Notes under the pieces: model-generated
The model's database searches: none
Seen by the model: the letters and a program-made list of their open reading frames with translations, nothing else
Told to the model about the DNA's origin: nothing
Assembly (NCBI RefSeq): GCF_000198775.1
Contig: NC_014722.1
Span: 1,130,222 to 1,194,221 of the forward strand
Length of the DNA: 64,000 bases
Origin: Mycetohabitans rhizoxinica HKI 454
GTDB lineage: Bacteria; Pseudomonadota; Gammaproteobacteria; Burkholderiales; Burkholderiaceae
Direction: 5' to 3'
Part shown: positions 27,055 to 36,503 of the stretch, piece by piece
Numbering within the stretch: position 1 is the first letter of the stretch
Layout of the letters: each line of letters opens with the position of its first letter
Position numbers and translations under genes: made by a program

Positions 27055-27845
27055 GCGAGCGTATCGACCACACCACCGTCCACGCGCAATGCGGCACCGG
27101 TTGTGGCGCTGGCTTGCGGCGAGCACACGTACACGACCATGTTCGCGACTTCCTCGGGCGTGGCCGCACGACGCAGGATCGAGCTGCCGCGATGGGTCAC
27201 GACGAATTCGTCGGCGGCTTGCTCGACGCTTTTACCTTGTTCACGCGCCGGTTGTTCGAGCATCGCCCGAAAGCCCGCCGACAGCGTTGGCCCCGGTAGT
27301 ACGGAATTGACGGTGACGCCGCTGCCGGCTGCGTATTTCGCGATGCCGCGCGCGATCGACAACTGCCCCGTCTTGGAGAAGCCGTATGCAAGCATGTCTG
27401 GTGGGATGTTGAGCGCCGACTCCGATGAGATGAACACCACACGCCCCCAGCGGCGCTCCATCATGCCTTTCAAGTAGCTGCGTGTCAGCCGCACGCCGGA
27501 CATGATGTTCGCTTCGAAATAGCGGTGCCAATCCTCGTCGGGCGTCGAGAAGATGTCACCGGGCCCGAACACGCCAAGGTTATTCACCAGGATGTCGACG
27601 TCGGGAAACGTGGCGCTGAACGCATCACAACCGTGTGCATACGACAGGTCCGCGGCGAAGCCGCGCAGCGCGGCGTCCGGCACGGCTGCGCGGATCGTGC
27701 GCAATGCGTTGTCTACGCAATCCTGCTTGCGGCCGTTGACGATCGTGAGCGCGCCGGCTGCGGCCAAACCTGTCGCGATCGCGAGTCCAATGCCGGCGGT
27801 CGAGCCGCTGACGGCGGCGGTTTTTCCTGACAGATCGATTTTCAT
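27051..27845 (-). CDS. Short-chain dehydrogenase/reductase (SDR)
   Basis: The 264-residue NAD(P)-binding oxidoreductase has the glycine motif SGSTAGIGLAIA (position 1 Thr is Ser), NNLGVFGPG, the catalytic Ser in FISSESALN and the YGFSKTG motif with Tyr and Lys. The C-terminus is RVDGGVVDTLA, typical of SDRs. Substrate is unknown. The ATG at 27845 is directly followed by the canonical N-terminal strand (MKIDLSGKTAAVSGS); the open frame to 28043 is spurious. Confidence 0.9.
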   Translation of the reverse strand: MKIDLSGKTAAVSGSTAGIGLAIATGLAAAGALTIVNGRKQDCVDNALRTIRAAVPDAALRGFAADLSYAHGCDAFSATFPDVDILVNNLGVFGPGDIFSTPDEDWHRYFEANIMSGVRLTRSYLKGMMERRWGRVVFISSESALNIPPDMLAYGFSKTGQLSIARGIAKYAAGSGVTVNSVLPGPTLSAGFRAMLEQPAREQGKSVEQAADEFVVTHRGSSILRRAATPEEVANMVVYVCSPQASATTGAALRVDGGVVDTLA

Positions 27846-28018
27846 CGCGAATGCTCCACTTGTTGACAGTGAAAGGAGGTCGTCGGGAGTGTCATCGTAG
27901 CGAAAGCTTGCCGGGCCAGCTTGGCGTGCTGACCGGCACGATGCCGTGCGCGTCGTCATGCGCTCAATCGTAGCGCATGCGCCGCCGACATGAGAACCCG
28001 GTGAGCGTGTCACGCCAC

Positions 28019-28059
28019 AAAAAAATGCCGCAACTCGGGGCACGTTCCCCGGTTGCGGC
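28019..28059 (-). terminator. Intrinsic terminator of the HU-like gene
   Basis: On the minus strand GCCGCAAC pairs with GTTGCGGC, with an inner GGGG/CCCC stem, followed by A and seven T (28019-28025). It lies 43 bp after the HU stop codon and shields the SDR gene from read-through. Confidence 0.85.
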
Positions 28060-28101
28060 CTTTGCTCCGTGCGCGCGCCGAGCGCGGCACGTGTTGCTCG
28101 C

Positions 28102-28554
28102 TTACGCTGCAGCGTCCTTGAGCTTCTTCAGCGCACGTGTCTTGATGCGAACCGTGGCCGGCTTTGCATCAAACCAGCGTTCCTCGCCGGTAAACGGATC
28201 CTTGCCGAAACGGCGCTTCTTGGCCGGCACGGCTTGCACCGTGATTTTCAGCAGGCCGGGCAGCGTGAACTCGCCCACGCCCTTTTTGTGCACGGCGCCG
28301 AGGACCGTCTGCTCCAGCGCGGCGAGCACGGCCTTAGCGGCCTTGGGCTCGACTTGTGCGCGTTCGGCGATATGGGCGCTGAGGCTGGCCTTCGTGAAAG
28401 TCTCCTTGATCGGGGCAGCGACGCCGTTGGCGACAGCCACCTTTTTCGCAGGGGCTTTCTTTGCAGGGGCCTTTTTGGCAGGGGCCTTTGTCGCAGCAGC
28501 TTTTTTCGCTACAGGTTTTGCAGAGGTTTTCGTCGTCGGTTTTTTTGTGGCCAT
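28102..28554 (-). CDS. HU family DNA-binding protein with H1-like Lys/Ala/Pro tail
   Basis: The 150-residue protein joins an N-terminal ~45-residue tail of KKAPAKKAPAKK-type repeats, similar to the C-terminal arm of eukaryotic histone H1, to an HU/IHF fold (TKASLSAHIAERAQVEPKAAKAVLAALEQTVLGAVHKKGVGEFTLPGLLKITVQ, then RRFGKDPFTGEERWF). Such fused HU proteins occur in Burkholderia and relatives, and the tail should add nonspecific DNA compaction. A strong terminator follows the gene. Confidence 0.92.
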   Translation of the reverse strand: MATKKPTTKTSAKPVAKKAAATKAPAKKAPAKKAPAKKVAVANGVAAPIKETFTKASLSAHIAERAQVEPKAAKAVLAALEQTVLGAVHKKGVGEFTLPGLLKITVQAVPAKKRRFGKDPFTGEERWFDAKPATVRIKTRALKKLKDAAA

Positions 28555-29236
28555 CGTATTGAAATGCCCGGTAGTTAAGAACCCTCGCCGGAGCCGCGCG
28601 TCACGCGTTTATCCGACGAGTGGCTTATTCTACGTTGGCTGATGGACTTGTCGCTAGCTACGTTCTCTTAAGCGCAACATTGTTGACGTCTTTGGACTCG
28701 GTGCGGCATGCGGCGATGAGGCGCGTACCTGCATGCTGCACGCTTAGCACCGGGATATCCTGCATCCAAGAGGGGACGGCCGCGGCGCAGCGCTGCGTGG
28801 TCGTGCCGCGGTCACCGCCTAACAGCGTGTCATCGCAGGGCGCCTGTGATCGAGCTGACGTGTCCTGTCCGGCTGATGCCCATCTGCGAACCGTTCTTCA
28901 GCTCTCATGGCTTGCACAGGTCATCGACGTGAGCGCGAACGTGGCGTGGACTTGTTTCGACACGGACAACGGTGCATTACACTGAAGCAGGCTGCTGGCT
29001 TGCGAGCAACGCATCGCACGGCATCGGCAACTTGTGGTGATTGTGTTGGCGCCGGCAATGACGCGGTGATCGCGTTGCAGCGGGCTGCACGGCTGCCGCT
29101 CGGCGACATGCAACGTGGGTTCATCCGCGACTATGCGGTGACGGGCCAGTCGATCAATGCGGCTGCCGCAGGTCGGCGATTGTCCCTATTGAAATAGCCG
29201 AAGCCGGCTAAGACGGCTCACGGCACTAAAACGTTG
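28555..29236. other. About 680 bp without a supported gene
   Basis: Frames at 28620-28985 and 28907-29197 on the plus strand overlap one another and show no motif or codon bias I can trust. The left end must carry the HU promoter. I see no RNA gene or repeat here. Confidence 0.5.
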
Positions 29237-29932
29237 CTATGAGCGCGGCTGCATGTTGATCAGCTGCACGTCAAGCGCCTGGCTCGATATCGGTGGCCGG
29301 TAGGCTTTCCAGCGTGCTCGCACGAATGGCCGCTCGTGGCCGGACAGTTGAAGTGCGATCCGTGTGACCCACCGGTGAGTCGGTGCATGATAGCTGTGCA
29401 GCGATAGGGCGAGCCCGATCAGGCTCGCGGCTACGACCCAGCGCGACACGCGCGCGGCCGGGTTAGGCTCATGCTGTGCTGCCCATGCGATCCAGCCCAG
29501 CGACACAGCCGCGCCAAGCGCGCAGCCGGCAACTACTTCGGATACCGAATGGGCATCCAGCACGACTCGCGATACGCCGATGGCGGCACCCGCGATGAGG
29601 CCCGCGGCCAGCACCACCAGTCGCAGCATGACCGGTGCGCCGCGCGTGCTTAGGAACGCTGCGGCCGGCAGTACCGCGGTCGCCAGCATCGAATGGCCGC
29701 TGATGCCGGTGAAATCCAGTGAGCGTATACCAATGCCCCAGCCGAGGAAGGCCACCTTGGTGACCAGCACGAGCGCGATACCGGCGCCGAGAAGGCCGGA
29801 CCACGCGAGCGCGCTGCGCCAGGTATGGCTCACGCCGAGCCACAGCGCGATGGCCGCGGCGACGGGCAGCATGACGCCCGCCCCGCCAAACGCGGTAATG
29901 AGGGCCCAGGTGGTCGGCGCAAGGTCTGGCAT
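29237..29932 (-). CDS. PAP2-superfamily membrane phosphatase
   Basis: The 231-residue polytopic protein has the PAP2 motifs in the right order: a KVAFLGWGIG stretch, TGISGHSMLATAV (motif 2, usually PSGH, here ISGH) and SRVVLDAHSVSEV (motif 3, in which the last acid is Glu). Family members dephosphorylate lipids such as undecaprenyl or phosphatidate pyrophosphates. The two deviations mean that activity should be tested. ATG 29932 is used; the longer frame to 30103 adds non-conserved residues. Confidence 0.75.
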   Translation of the reverse strand: MPDLAPTTWALITAFGGAGVMLPVAAAIALWLGVSHTWRSALAWSGLLGAGIALVLVTKVAFLGWGIGIRSLDFTGISGHSMLATAVLPAAAFLSTRGAPVMLRLVVLAAGLIAGAAIGVSRVVLDAHSVSEVVAGCALGAAVSLGWIAWAAQHEPNPAARVSRWVVAASLIGLALSLHSYHAPTHRWVTRIALQLSGHERPFVRARWKAYRPPISSQALDVQLINMQPRS

Positions 29933-30271
29933 GGTTGGGGCAATGACGCGAAATCGACAAGGGGCGGGTTGCGGTATGGCACAAGTATAACCGCGTGCAT
30001 GGCGTGCCTTGGCCACGACATTCGGTCGGCTGCCAACAGCATTTGAGAAATAGTGATATGGCGCAATACACAAATGCGCCGGCGCTGACCTGACCGGCGC
30101 CACTGACCGATGCGTATCGTGGAGGAGCGATTCATGCTAGAGAGCGTCAGACGATACCTCGGCGGACCGCTTAGCGAGCGCGTGATGCGCCGCTGTTGCG
30201 CAGCCAAGACGGAACGGGCGAGCGGCCTTGCGCGGGTTAGGGTTTCCCTTATTGGTCGTGGCAAGCGTGGA
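29933..30271. other. Intergenic region between PAP2 and MFS genes
   Basis: About 340 bp with no supported gene. It should hold the PAP2 promoter and the 3' end of the MFS transcript. No terminator hairpin with a T-run was recognised. Confidence 0.4.
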
Positions 30272-31528
30272 TCATGCCGACTGGCCGGCGCGCGGACGCT
30301 CCAGGTTCGGCAGCAGGATGGTGACGATGCCGATCAACGGCAGGAACGCACACACGTGGTAGACGAACCGCACACTGGTGGTGTCGGCCAGCCAGCCGAG
30401 CACGGCGGCGCCCACGCCGCCCATGCCGAACGCAAAGCCGAAGAACAGGCCGGCGATCATGCCCACCTTGCCGGGGACCAGCTCCTGTGCATACACGAGG
30501 ATCGCGGAGAAGGCCGATGCGATCACCACGCCGATGATGACCAGCAGCACGCTGGACCAGAACAGGTTGGCGTATGGCAGCGCCAATGTGAAGGGGGCGA
30601 CGCCGAGAATCGATGCCCATATCACATACTTGCGACCGATCCGGTCACCGATGGGGCCGCCGATCACCGTGCCGGCGGCGACTGACGCGAGGAAGATGAA
30701 CAAATGAACCTGTGCCGATTGCACTGACAGGTGGAATTTGTCGATCAGGTAAAAGGTGAGGTAACTGTTGATGCTGGCCAAGTAGAAGTATTTCGAGAAT
30801 ATCAACAGCATGAGCACACCGATGGCGGTGGCGATGCGCGAGCGCGCCAACGCCACGTGGGCCGTGCTGGAGCGGGACTTTTTCGTGGACGGATGGCTAC
30901 GGTACCAGCGTCCGACATTGAACAGGATCACGATGCCGACCAGCGCCGCGAGCGAGAACCAGGCGATGCTCGGCTGTCCGTGCGGGATGATGATCCAAGC
31001 GGCCAACAACGGTCCGAGCGAGGTGCCGAAGTTGCCGCCGACCTGAAACAGCGACTGCGCGAGTCCGTGACGGCCGCCAGAGGCCATGCGTGCGACGCGC
31101 GAGGACTCGGGATGGAACACCGACGAGCCGCAACCGACGAGCGATGCGGCCAGCAACAGCATCGGGAAAGTGCCGGCCACGGACATCAGGAGCAATCCAC
31201 ACAATGTGAAACCCATGCCGATGGGCAGCGAGAACGGTTTCGGGTGCTTGTCGGTGTACAGGCCCACGAGCGGCTGCAGCAGCGAGGCCGTGACCTGATA
31301 GGTCAGCGTGATCAGCCCGATCTGGCCAAAGCTCAATTGGAAGTTGGCCTTGAGCATCGGATAGATTGCCAGGATCAACGACTGAATCATGTCGTTGAGC
31401 AGGTGCGAGACGCTGATTGCGCTGAGCACCGAGAACACGGTTGCGCCAGCCCGCGTGGTGGTGGCGCTGAGTGTAGCGCCACCGGAATTACCTGCGGCGG
31501 CCGCGGTCTGTTTGTCGAGCGTGGACAT
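30272..31528 (-). CDS. MFS transporter of the fosmidomycin-resistance (Fsr) type
   Basis: The 418-residue protein has about 12 hydrophobic segments. The Fsr-like N-terminus is VLSAISVSHLLNDMIQSLILAIYPMLKANFQLSFGQIGLITLTYQVTASLLQPLVGLYTDKHPKP, and the central motif is GSSVFHPESSRVARMASGGRHGLAQSLFQVGGNFGTSLGPLLAA. Fsr pumps export fosmidomycin and other small polar drugs; here the substrate is unknown. The ATG at 31528 is preferred. No regulator is divergently linked. Confidence 0.88.
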   Translation of the reverse strand: MSTLDKQTAAAAGNSGGATLSATTTRAGATVFSVLSAISVSHLLNDMIQSLILAIYPMLKANFQLSFGQIGLITLTYQVTASLLQPLVGLYTDKHPKPFSLPIGMGFTLCGLLLMSVAGTFPMLLLAASLVGCGSSVFHPESSRVARMASGGRHGLAQSLFQVGGNFGTSLGPLLAAWIIIPHGQPSIAWFSLAALVGIVILFNVGRWYRSHPSTKKSRSSTAHVALARSRIATAIGVLMLLIFSKYFYLASINSYLTFYLIDKFHLSVQSAQVHLFIFLASVAAGTVIGGPIGDRIGRKYVIWASILGVAPFTLALPYANLFWSSVLLVIIGVVIASAFSAILVYAQELVPGKVGMIAGLFFGFAFGMGGVGAAVLGWLADTTSVRFVYHVCAFLPLIGIVTILLPNLERPRAGQSA

Positions 31529-31880
31529 CGATTTTTCTCGTCTGTGGGTCGAGGGCTGCGGTAGCCGATGCGGGCGTACCATCATGGTGCGACGTTGAGT
31601 TTAATTTGGCTTAAACACGCTGTCAGGACAATTATTGTCGAGAATCGGTCAAGCTCGCCGGGCCGCATCGGCGTTGCATGCACCGTGACCGAAAAAGCCG
31701 CTGGCTCGCTTCCTGTCAGGCCGAGTTGACGCGAATGCAAGCGAGTCGATCGCAGTGTCGTAGAGCGGATGAGCGGCCCCACGAGGGCCGAGGAATCAGC
31801 TTATGCTTGGGCTTCCTGTCGTAGCAAGGTGTAGCGTTTTTTTACTGTATCGAACCGCACGCAGTGGTGCATCGACAATC
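31529..31880. other. Intergenic region between MFS and CueR-like genes
   Basis: About 350 bp without a supported gene between two divergent genes. No obvious MerR-type 19-bp spaced promoter was identified for the MFS gene, so there is no direct support that the CueR-like protein controls it. Confidence 0.4.
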
Positions 31881-32417
31881 ATGAACATAGGCCAGGCCGC
31901 GCACGCGTCAGGCGTCAGCGCAAAGATGATCCGCTACTACGAAAGCATTGGGCTCGTGACGCCGCGCAGTCGCACCGATGCCGGCTATCGCGTGTATAGC
32001 GACAAGGAGGTTCACGCGCTGCGGTTCGTGCGCCATGCGAGGCGGCTGGGCTTTTCGATTGTCGATATCCGGCGACTGCTGGCGTTGTGGAACGATCGCG
32101 AGCGTGCCAGCGCACAGGTCAAGTCGATCGCGCTGGGTCACGTCGCCGAACTCGAGCAGCGCATCGCGGAGCTGTCGGCAATGCGCGACACACTGGCGCA
32201 TCTGGCCGCGCATTGCCATGGCGACGAGCGAGCGGATTGTCCGATCATCGAACATCTGGCATTGGCCGACAGCGGCCCATGCGCGCATGGTGCATCGCTA
32301 CCGCTCGATGCGGACGCTGCCCGCAGCCGCCGTGCAGCACGCGGGCAGCATGTTGAGGGCGCGCTCACTGACGCGGCAGCATTACCCCAAAGCTGGCGTT
32401 CGCGTTTGCGAGGCTGA
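31881..32417 (+). CDS. CueR/HmrR-like MerR regulator
   Basis: The 178-residue protein begins with the MerR helix-turn-helix (MNIGQAAHASGVSAKMIRYYESIGLVTPRSRTDAGYRVYSDKEV). It has a dimerisation helix and the Cu(I)-binding loop CHGDERADCPIIEHL, with the two cysteines of CueR-type copper sensors at the expected spacing. A long non-conserved tail follows. It likely activates copper efflux genes, none of which is adjacent. The ATG at 31881 gives the family start. Confidence 0.9.
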   Translation: MNIGQAAHASGVSAKMIRYYESIGLVTPRSRTDAGYRVYSDKEVHALRFVRHARRLGFSIVDIRRLLALWNDRERASAQVKSIALGHVAELEQRIAELSAMRDTLAHLAAHCHGDERADCPIIEHLALADSGPCAHGASLPLDADAARSRRAARGQHVEGALTDAAALPQSWRSRLRG

Positions 32418-32428
32418 ACGCTAGTTAC

Positions 32429-32819
32429 CTATTGTTTTGTACGGCGAGTCGATCAGTATGGCCGTGCTGCGCCACTGCATGCCCCGGAACAGGTGGGGTG
32501 ACGATGCCGGATGGGCCGCTCACGTAGTCCGGCGTATGTTCCTGCAGCTTGGTGTACCACGCGTTCTTGGCCAGCGAGAATACCAACGTCCTGCCGCTGA
32601 GCAGATAAGGTGCTCAGCGTGCCGGTCCATAGCCCCTCGGCAGTCCTGCAGGCTAGCAGATGCGTTGACCGTCGAACCGTTTGCGCTGTTGCCATTGCCC
32701 CCGCCGCATGCCGCGACACAAGCCAAAAGGCCCGCAGTCGCGATTGCGCGTGCGATTACCGTGGCGCACCCGAGCCGTGCGCACGCGGCGCGCAGCGGGC
32801 CATCGGATCGACGCACCAA
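32429..32819 (-). pseudogene. Frameshifted lipoprotein gene, function unknown
   Basis: Three minus-strand frames carry consecutive parts of one protein. The first has a lipoprotein signal (IARAIATAGLLACVAAC) and GGGNGNSANGSTVNASASLQDCR. The second has EGLWTGTLSTLSAQR. The third has VFSLAKNAWYTKLQEHTPDYVSGPSGIVTPPVPGHAVAQHG up to a stop at 32429. At least two indels separate them. The lipobox (VAAC) is clear, but I do not recognise the mature domain. Confidence 0.5.
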
Positions 32820-33057
32820 AAACGTGCATTCGCGTGGCTGACAATGGGCAGCGCGGCGCGCTTTTTCACGGTAGGGCGTGGCAGGGCGGGTGGATCTGGC
32901 GGTTCACGCTGAATGGGCGTGCCAAACAGGCATGCCCATCATTCGTGCAATTCGCTGGACTTTTTTGAGGCGGATTTCTATACTCGGGTTAACCCGATTA
33001 AGGGAAATCCCTGACGTCGTTCCGGCGGGACGTCCCCCCGATTCCTGGAGAACTGTG

Positions 33058-33207
33058 ATGCTGACCTATCTGATGATGGCCTTGTCGAACTGGTTCGAAA
33101 ACGCCGAGCGCCGTCGTCGCGAAGCTTATTTGGCGCAGTCGGCCGATATCTTCGAACTCGAGCGGCGCATTCGTGCGCTGGAAAACCACGGTTACCGCTC
33201 GTTCTAA
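33058..33207 (+). CDS. DUF3563 family small protein
   Basis: The 49-residue product MLTYLMMALSNWFENAERRRREAYLAQSADIFELERRIRALENHGY matches DUF3563, a Burkholderia-rich family of unknown function with one amphipathic helix pair. GGAGAA lies 6 nt before the ATG at 33058. The ~90 bp leader ahead of it contains the candidate -10 element TATACT near 32980. Confidence 0.85.
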   Translation: MLTYLMMALSNWFENAERRRREAYLAQSADIFELERRIRALENHGYRSF

Positions 33208-33644
33208 TCCTACGCTGTACGGTGGGGGGAGCCGCCGTGTCGGGTTAGGGTTGGTCTGTGCGTTGATGGGTTGATGACGACGGCCAACCAACGTGAATCG
33301 CGTATTCTACGCGACCTAGGCTCGTCACCGACGAATCCTTTACCGTCCGACTTGCCGTCGAACGACGCGCAACGTGACATTTCGCTGCCGCCCGCGACCA
33401 GCGGCGTTCATCCGCCGCCATCCCTCCCGAATGGGGCCGTCGATGGTGCCCAGCCTATCGAAACTGCTGAGGCCGTCAACCGTCGGATCCTAGTTCGCTG
33501 CGGTGACGTGAGACGGCGCTGCCGTTCGCAGTTAAGCGAAACGATATCCCATTGATCTAGGGCAACCGTGCATGGACTATGCCGATGCCGCAACACGGCG
33601 CGCGGTTCGCTGCGCCGCATCGCACTGCTGTCAGTCTCTAGTCC
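33208..33644. other. Intergenic region without a supported gene
   Basis: About 440 bp. A 94-codon plus-strand frame (33274-33555) has a low-complexity Ser/Pro-rich stretch and no recognisable motif, and the opposite strand is equally open. I do not call it a gene. Confidence 0.4.
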
Positions 33645-34490
33645 TCAGTCGTCGCTTACCTCCAGTACGAAGCGGGCTTGCCGGTCAACGCCCAGTGCGT
33701 CGACAAGCCAGGGCAGGGTTTCGTGCAGCGCCGCAGCCAGCGTATACGGCGGATTGAGCACGAACATGCCGCTGCCGTACAGTCCCAGACCGTCTTTCGG
33801 TACCGCGCCGACGCTCAGTGCCACATGCAACCAACGGTCTTGCCGCAAGCGCTTGAGTTGCGCGGGAAAGCGTTGCGCTTCGAGCCGCGTGACCTGCGGG
33901 TACCAGATCGCATAGACGCCCGTCTCAAAGCGCTTCAGGCACTCTTGGACGCAACCTAGGGTGCGCGCGTAGTCGCGCTTGTCCTCGTAGGAAGGATCGA
34001 TCAGTGTCAAGGCGCGCCGTGGCGGAGGCGGCAGCAGTGCCTTGATTGCCTCGAAGCCGTCACCGCCGGCGATGATCGCGCGCCGCCCGGCATCGCGAAA
34101 ATTGCTGCGTAGCACGTCGATCTCTGTCGTATGCATCTCGAACAGCCGCATCCGGTCCTGCTCGCGCAGCCTCTGCCAAGCGAGATAGGGGGAGCCGGGG
34201 TAGAAACGCAGTTCGCCATCCGGATTCAATGCGCGCACGGCATCCACATAATCGGCCAGCGGCGCCGGCAGATCGGAGCGTTTCCACAACCGCGCAATAC
34301 CTGTCTCGAATTCGAGCCGCTTCTGCGCGTAACCTTCGTGCAGCGCGTATGCGCCGGCGCCCGCGTGCGTGTCGATATACCAGAACGCCTTGTCTTTCTG
34401 CGCAAGATAGCGCAGAAGGTGCACGACGACGCAATGCTTGAGTACGTCGGCATGATTGCCGGCGTGAAAGGCGTGACGGTAGCTGAGCAT
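33645..34490 (-). CDS. rlmJ: 23S rRNA (adenine-2030-N6)-methyltransferase
   Basis: The 281-residue protein starts MLSYRHAFHAGNHADVLKHCVVVHLLRYLAQKDKAFWYIDTHAGAGAY and contains the N6-adenine methyltransferase catalytic motif as DPSYE (LTLIDPSYEDKRDY), a variant of DPPYE, plus LYGSGMFVLNPPYTL. This is the RlmJ (YhiR) family, which methylates A2030 of 23S rRNA with SAM. Its length is standard. Confidence 0.93.
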   Translation of the reverse strand: MLSYRHAFHAGNHADVLKHCVVVHLLRYLAQKDKAFWYIDTHAGAGAYALHEGYAQKRLEFETGIARLWKRSDLPAPLADYVDAVRALNPDGELRFYPGSPYLAWQRLREQDRMRLFEMHTTEIDVLRSNFRDAGRRAIIAGGDGFEAIKALLPPPPRRALTLIDPSYEDKRDYARTLGCVQECLKRFETGVYAIWYPQVTRLEAQRFPAQLKRLRQDRWLHVALSVGAVPKDGLGLYGSGMFVLNPPYTLAAALHETLPWLVDALGVDRQARFVLEVSDD

Positions 34491-34759
34491 GATGCCCTAA
34501 AAGAATTTCGTCGATACGATATACCGCCATACGAGACGGTGGCATGGGTGTTGCAAGGCGGCGCTCAATACTACGATCACCGTGGGCAATACACCGCTGC
34601 GCCGCTGCGGCGACTGGCCGCGCTACGCGGGTCCTAGCATGCGCTCTACCAGCTCGTGCTTGGCTTGCCGGTGGCGATGGGCGTCGAGTAGACGCCGTTC
34701 AATGTCGGCGACCGGACGGTGCGATGGCATGGCGGGCACCGTGCCATCGCCCGCCCCGG

Positions 34760-35959
34760 TTACTTCAATACTTGCGCGATTGCGTTGGCCACCACGTCAA
34801 GGTTGCGCGTATTGAGCGCGGCCACACAGATACGTCCGGTGTTGACCGCATAAATACCGAACTCCTCGCGCAGACGCTCGACTTGCGCGGCGTTGAGTCC
34901 TGAATACGAGAACATGCCGCGCTGCCGGTTGACGAATTCGAAATCGCGCTGCACGCCGGCGTCCTTGAGCTTTTGTACCAGGCCGCCGCGCATCGCGCGG
35001 ATGCGCTCGCGCATCTGGCCAAGCTCTTGTTCCCAGAGGGCGCGCCATTCGGGATTGCCGAGCACCGCCGCCACGATCGCGCCGCCATGTGTCGGCGGAT
35101 TCGAATAGTTGGTGCGGATCACACGCTTTAATTGCGATAGCACGCGCGCGCTTTCCTCGCCGCTACGCGTGATGACCGTCAGCGCGCCGACCCGCTCGCC
35201 GTACAGGGAGAACGACTTGGAGAACGACGAGGAGACGAATACGTCGATACCCGCCGACGCGAACAGGCGTACCGCTGCGCCATCTTCGTCGATGCCCTGC
35301 GCGAAGCCCTGGTAAGCCATATCCAGGAACGGCACCAATTCACGTGCCTTGACCACGTCAACGATCTGCCGCCACTGCGCCTCGTCCAGATCGACACCTG
35401 TCGGGTTGTGGCAGCAGGCGTGCAGCACCACGATCGTGCCGGCCGGATAGCTGCTCAGCGCGGCGAGCAACGCATCGAATTTCACACCGTGAGTCGCCGG
35501 GTCGTAGTATGGATAGGCCACGACTTCGAAGCCGGCGCTTTCAAACAGTGCGCGATGATTTTCCCAACTCGGGTCACTAATCGCCACCTTCGCATTCGGC
35601 TCGATGCGCTTGAGGAAATCCGCGCCGATTTTCAGCGCACCGGTTCCGCCAAGCGCTTGCACGGTAATGACGCGGCCCTCAGCGATGAGCGGCGAGTCGT
35701 TACCCAACAACAGTTTTTGCACGGCCGTGTCGTATGCGGCGATTCCGTCGATCGGCAGATAGCCGCGCGGCAACGCTTGCTCCAGCCGGGCCCGTTCAGC
35801 CTCGCGCACCGCGCGCAGCAGCGGAATCTTGCCTTCCTCGTTCGTGTAGACGCCCACGCCCAGGTTGACCTTTGTTGGACGGATATCGGCATTGAAAGCT
35901 TCATTCAAGCCCAGGATCGGGTCGCGCGGCGCGAGTTCGACGGCGGAGAAAAGAGACAT
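34760..35959 (-). CDS. tyrB: Aromatic/aspartate aminotransferase, PLP-dependent
   Basis: The 399-residue protein begins MSLFSAVELAPRDPILGLNEAFNADIRPTKVNLGVGVYTNEEG. It has the HACCHNPTGVDLD signature and the Schiff-base lysine in SSSFSKSFSLYGERVGALT, all typical of the class I AspC/TyrB family. It transfers amino groups between aspartate or aromatic amino acids and 2-oxoglutarate. ATG 35959 is used because the frame upstream (to 36175) runs into tandem repeats. It is divergent from uvrB. Confidence 0.92.
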   Translation of the reverse strand: MSLFSAVELAPRDPILGLNEAFNADIRPTKVNLGVGVYTNEEGKIPLLRAVREAERARLEQALPRGYLPIDGIAAYDTAVQKLLLGNDSPLIAEGRVITVQALGGTGALKIGADFLKRIEPNAKVAISDPSWENHRALFESAGFEVVAYPYYDPATHGVKFDALLAALSSYPAGTIVVLHACCHNPTGVDLDEAQWRQIVDVVKARELVPFLDMAYQGFAQGIDEDGAAVRLFASAGIDVFVSSSFSKSFSLYGERVGALTVITRSGEESARVLSQLKRVIRTNYSNPPTHGGAIVAAVLGNPEWRALWEQELGQMRERIRAMRGGLVQKLKDAGVQRDFEFVNRQRGMFSYSGLNAAQVERLREEFGIYAVNTGRICVAALNTRNLDVVANAIAQVLK

Positions 35960-36111
35960 GATCGTATCGGCAATGAGTTCGAAAAGACGGCGGGCGGCGG
36001 CCATGGCATGGTTGGGATCAACGCCGTGCAACCACCCATCCCTGCATTGTAACCAATGCCGGCCGCGTTGTTCCGCGTCGGCGGGCAGCAGTGAACTATG
36101 CGCCATTGATC

Positions 36112-36309
36112 CGCTCCGGTGCATGGTTTGCTCCGGCGTATAGGTTGCTCCGGCGTATAGGTTGCTTCGGTGCATAGGTTGCTTCGGTGCATGGCCTGTT
36201 CCGGCGTATGAACTGCTCTGGCGTATGAACTGCTCCGGCGTATGGCCTGTTCCGGCGTATGATCTGCTCCGGCGTATGATCTGCTCCGGCGTATGACCTG
36301 CTCCGGCGC
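36112..36309. repeat. 17-bp tandem repeat array between tyrB and uvrB
   Basis: Eleven full units and one partial unit of TGCTCCGGCGTATGAYC occur at exact 17-bp steps (36112, 36129, 36146 and so on to 36299). Units vary in CGGCGTAT/CGGTGCAT and in the last three bases, so the array is old rather than freshly amplified. It lies in the 544-bp gap between tyrB and uvrB, and the rest of that gap shows no gene. Confidence 0.95.
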
Positions 36310-36503
36310 GCGGCTCACGCCAATGTATGGCCGTGCCGCCGCCCGAGTCGGGCCGGTCACGATGTCAGTGCCGGAACTCGAACGGGTGCGCGTGCCGGTG
36401 CGCGGCCGGGCGTGGCGGTTTCGCCCCGAGATCCCGCTCGGCCCCGTGTCGTGCCAAAACGCTAGAATGTACGTTTGCTTGTCCCGGCCGGAAGGAACGA
36501 CCC

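Noticed and set aside
28907..29197. 96-codon plus-strand ORF in the HU-PAP2 gap
   Set aside because: No recognisable motif; an overlapping frame is open on the other strand.
33274..33555. 94-codon plus-strand ORF after the DUF3563 gene
   Set aside because: Low-complexity sequence without homology that I can recognise; the opposite strand is also open.
36112..36309. Possible CRISPR array
   Set aside because: The units are directly adjacent without unique spacers and only 17 bp long; it is a simple tandem repeat.
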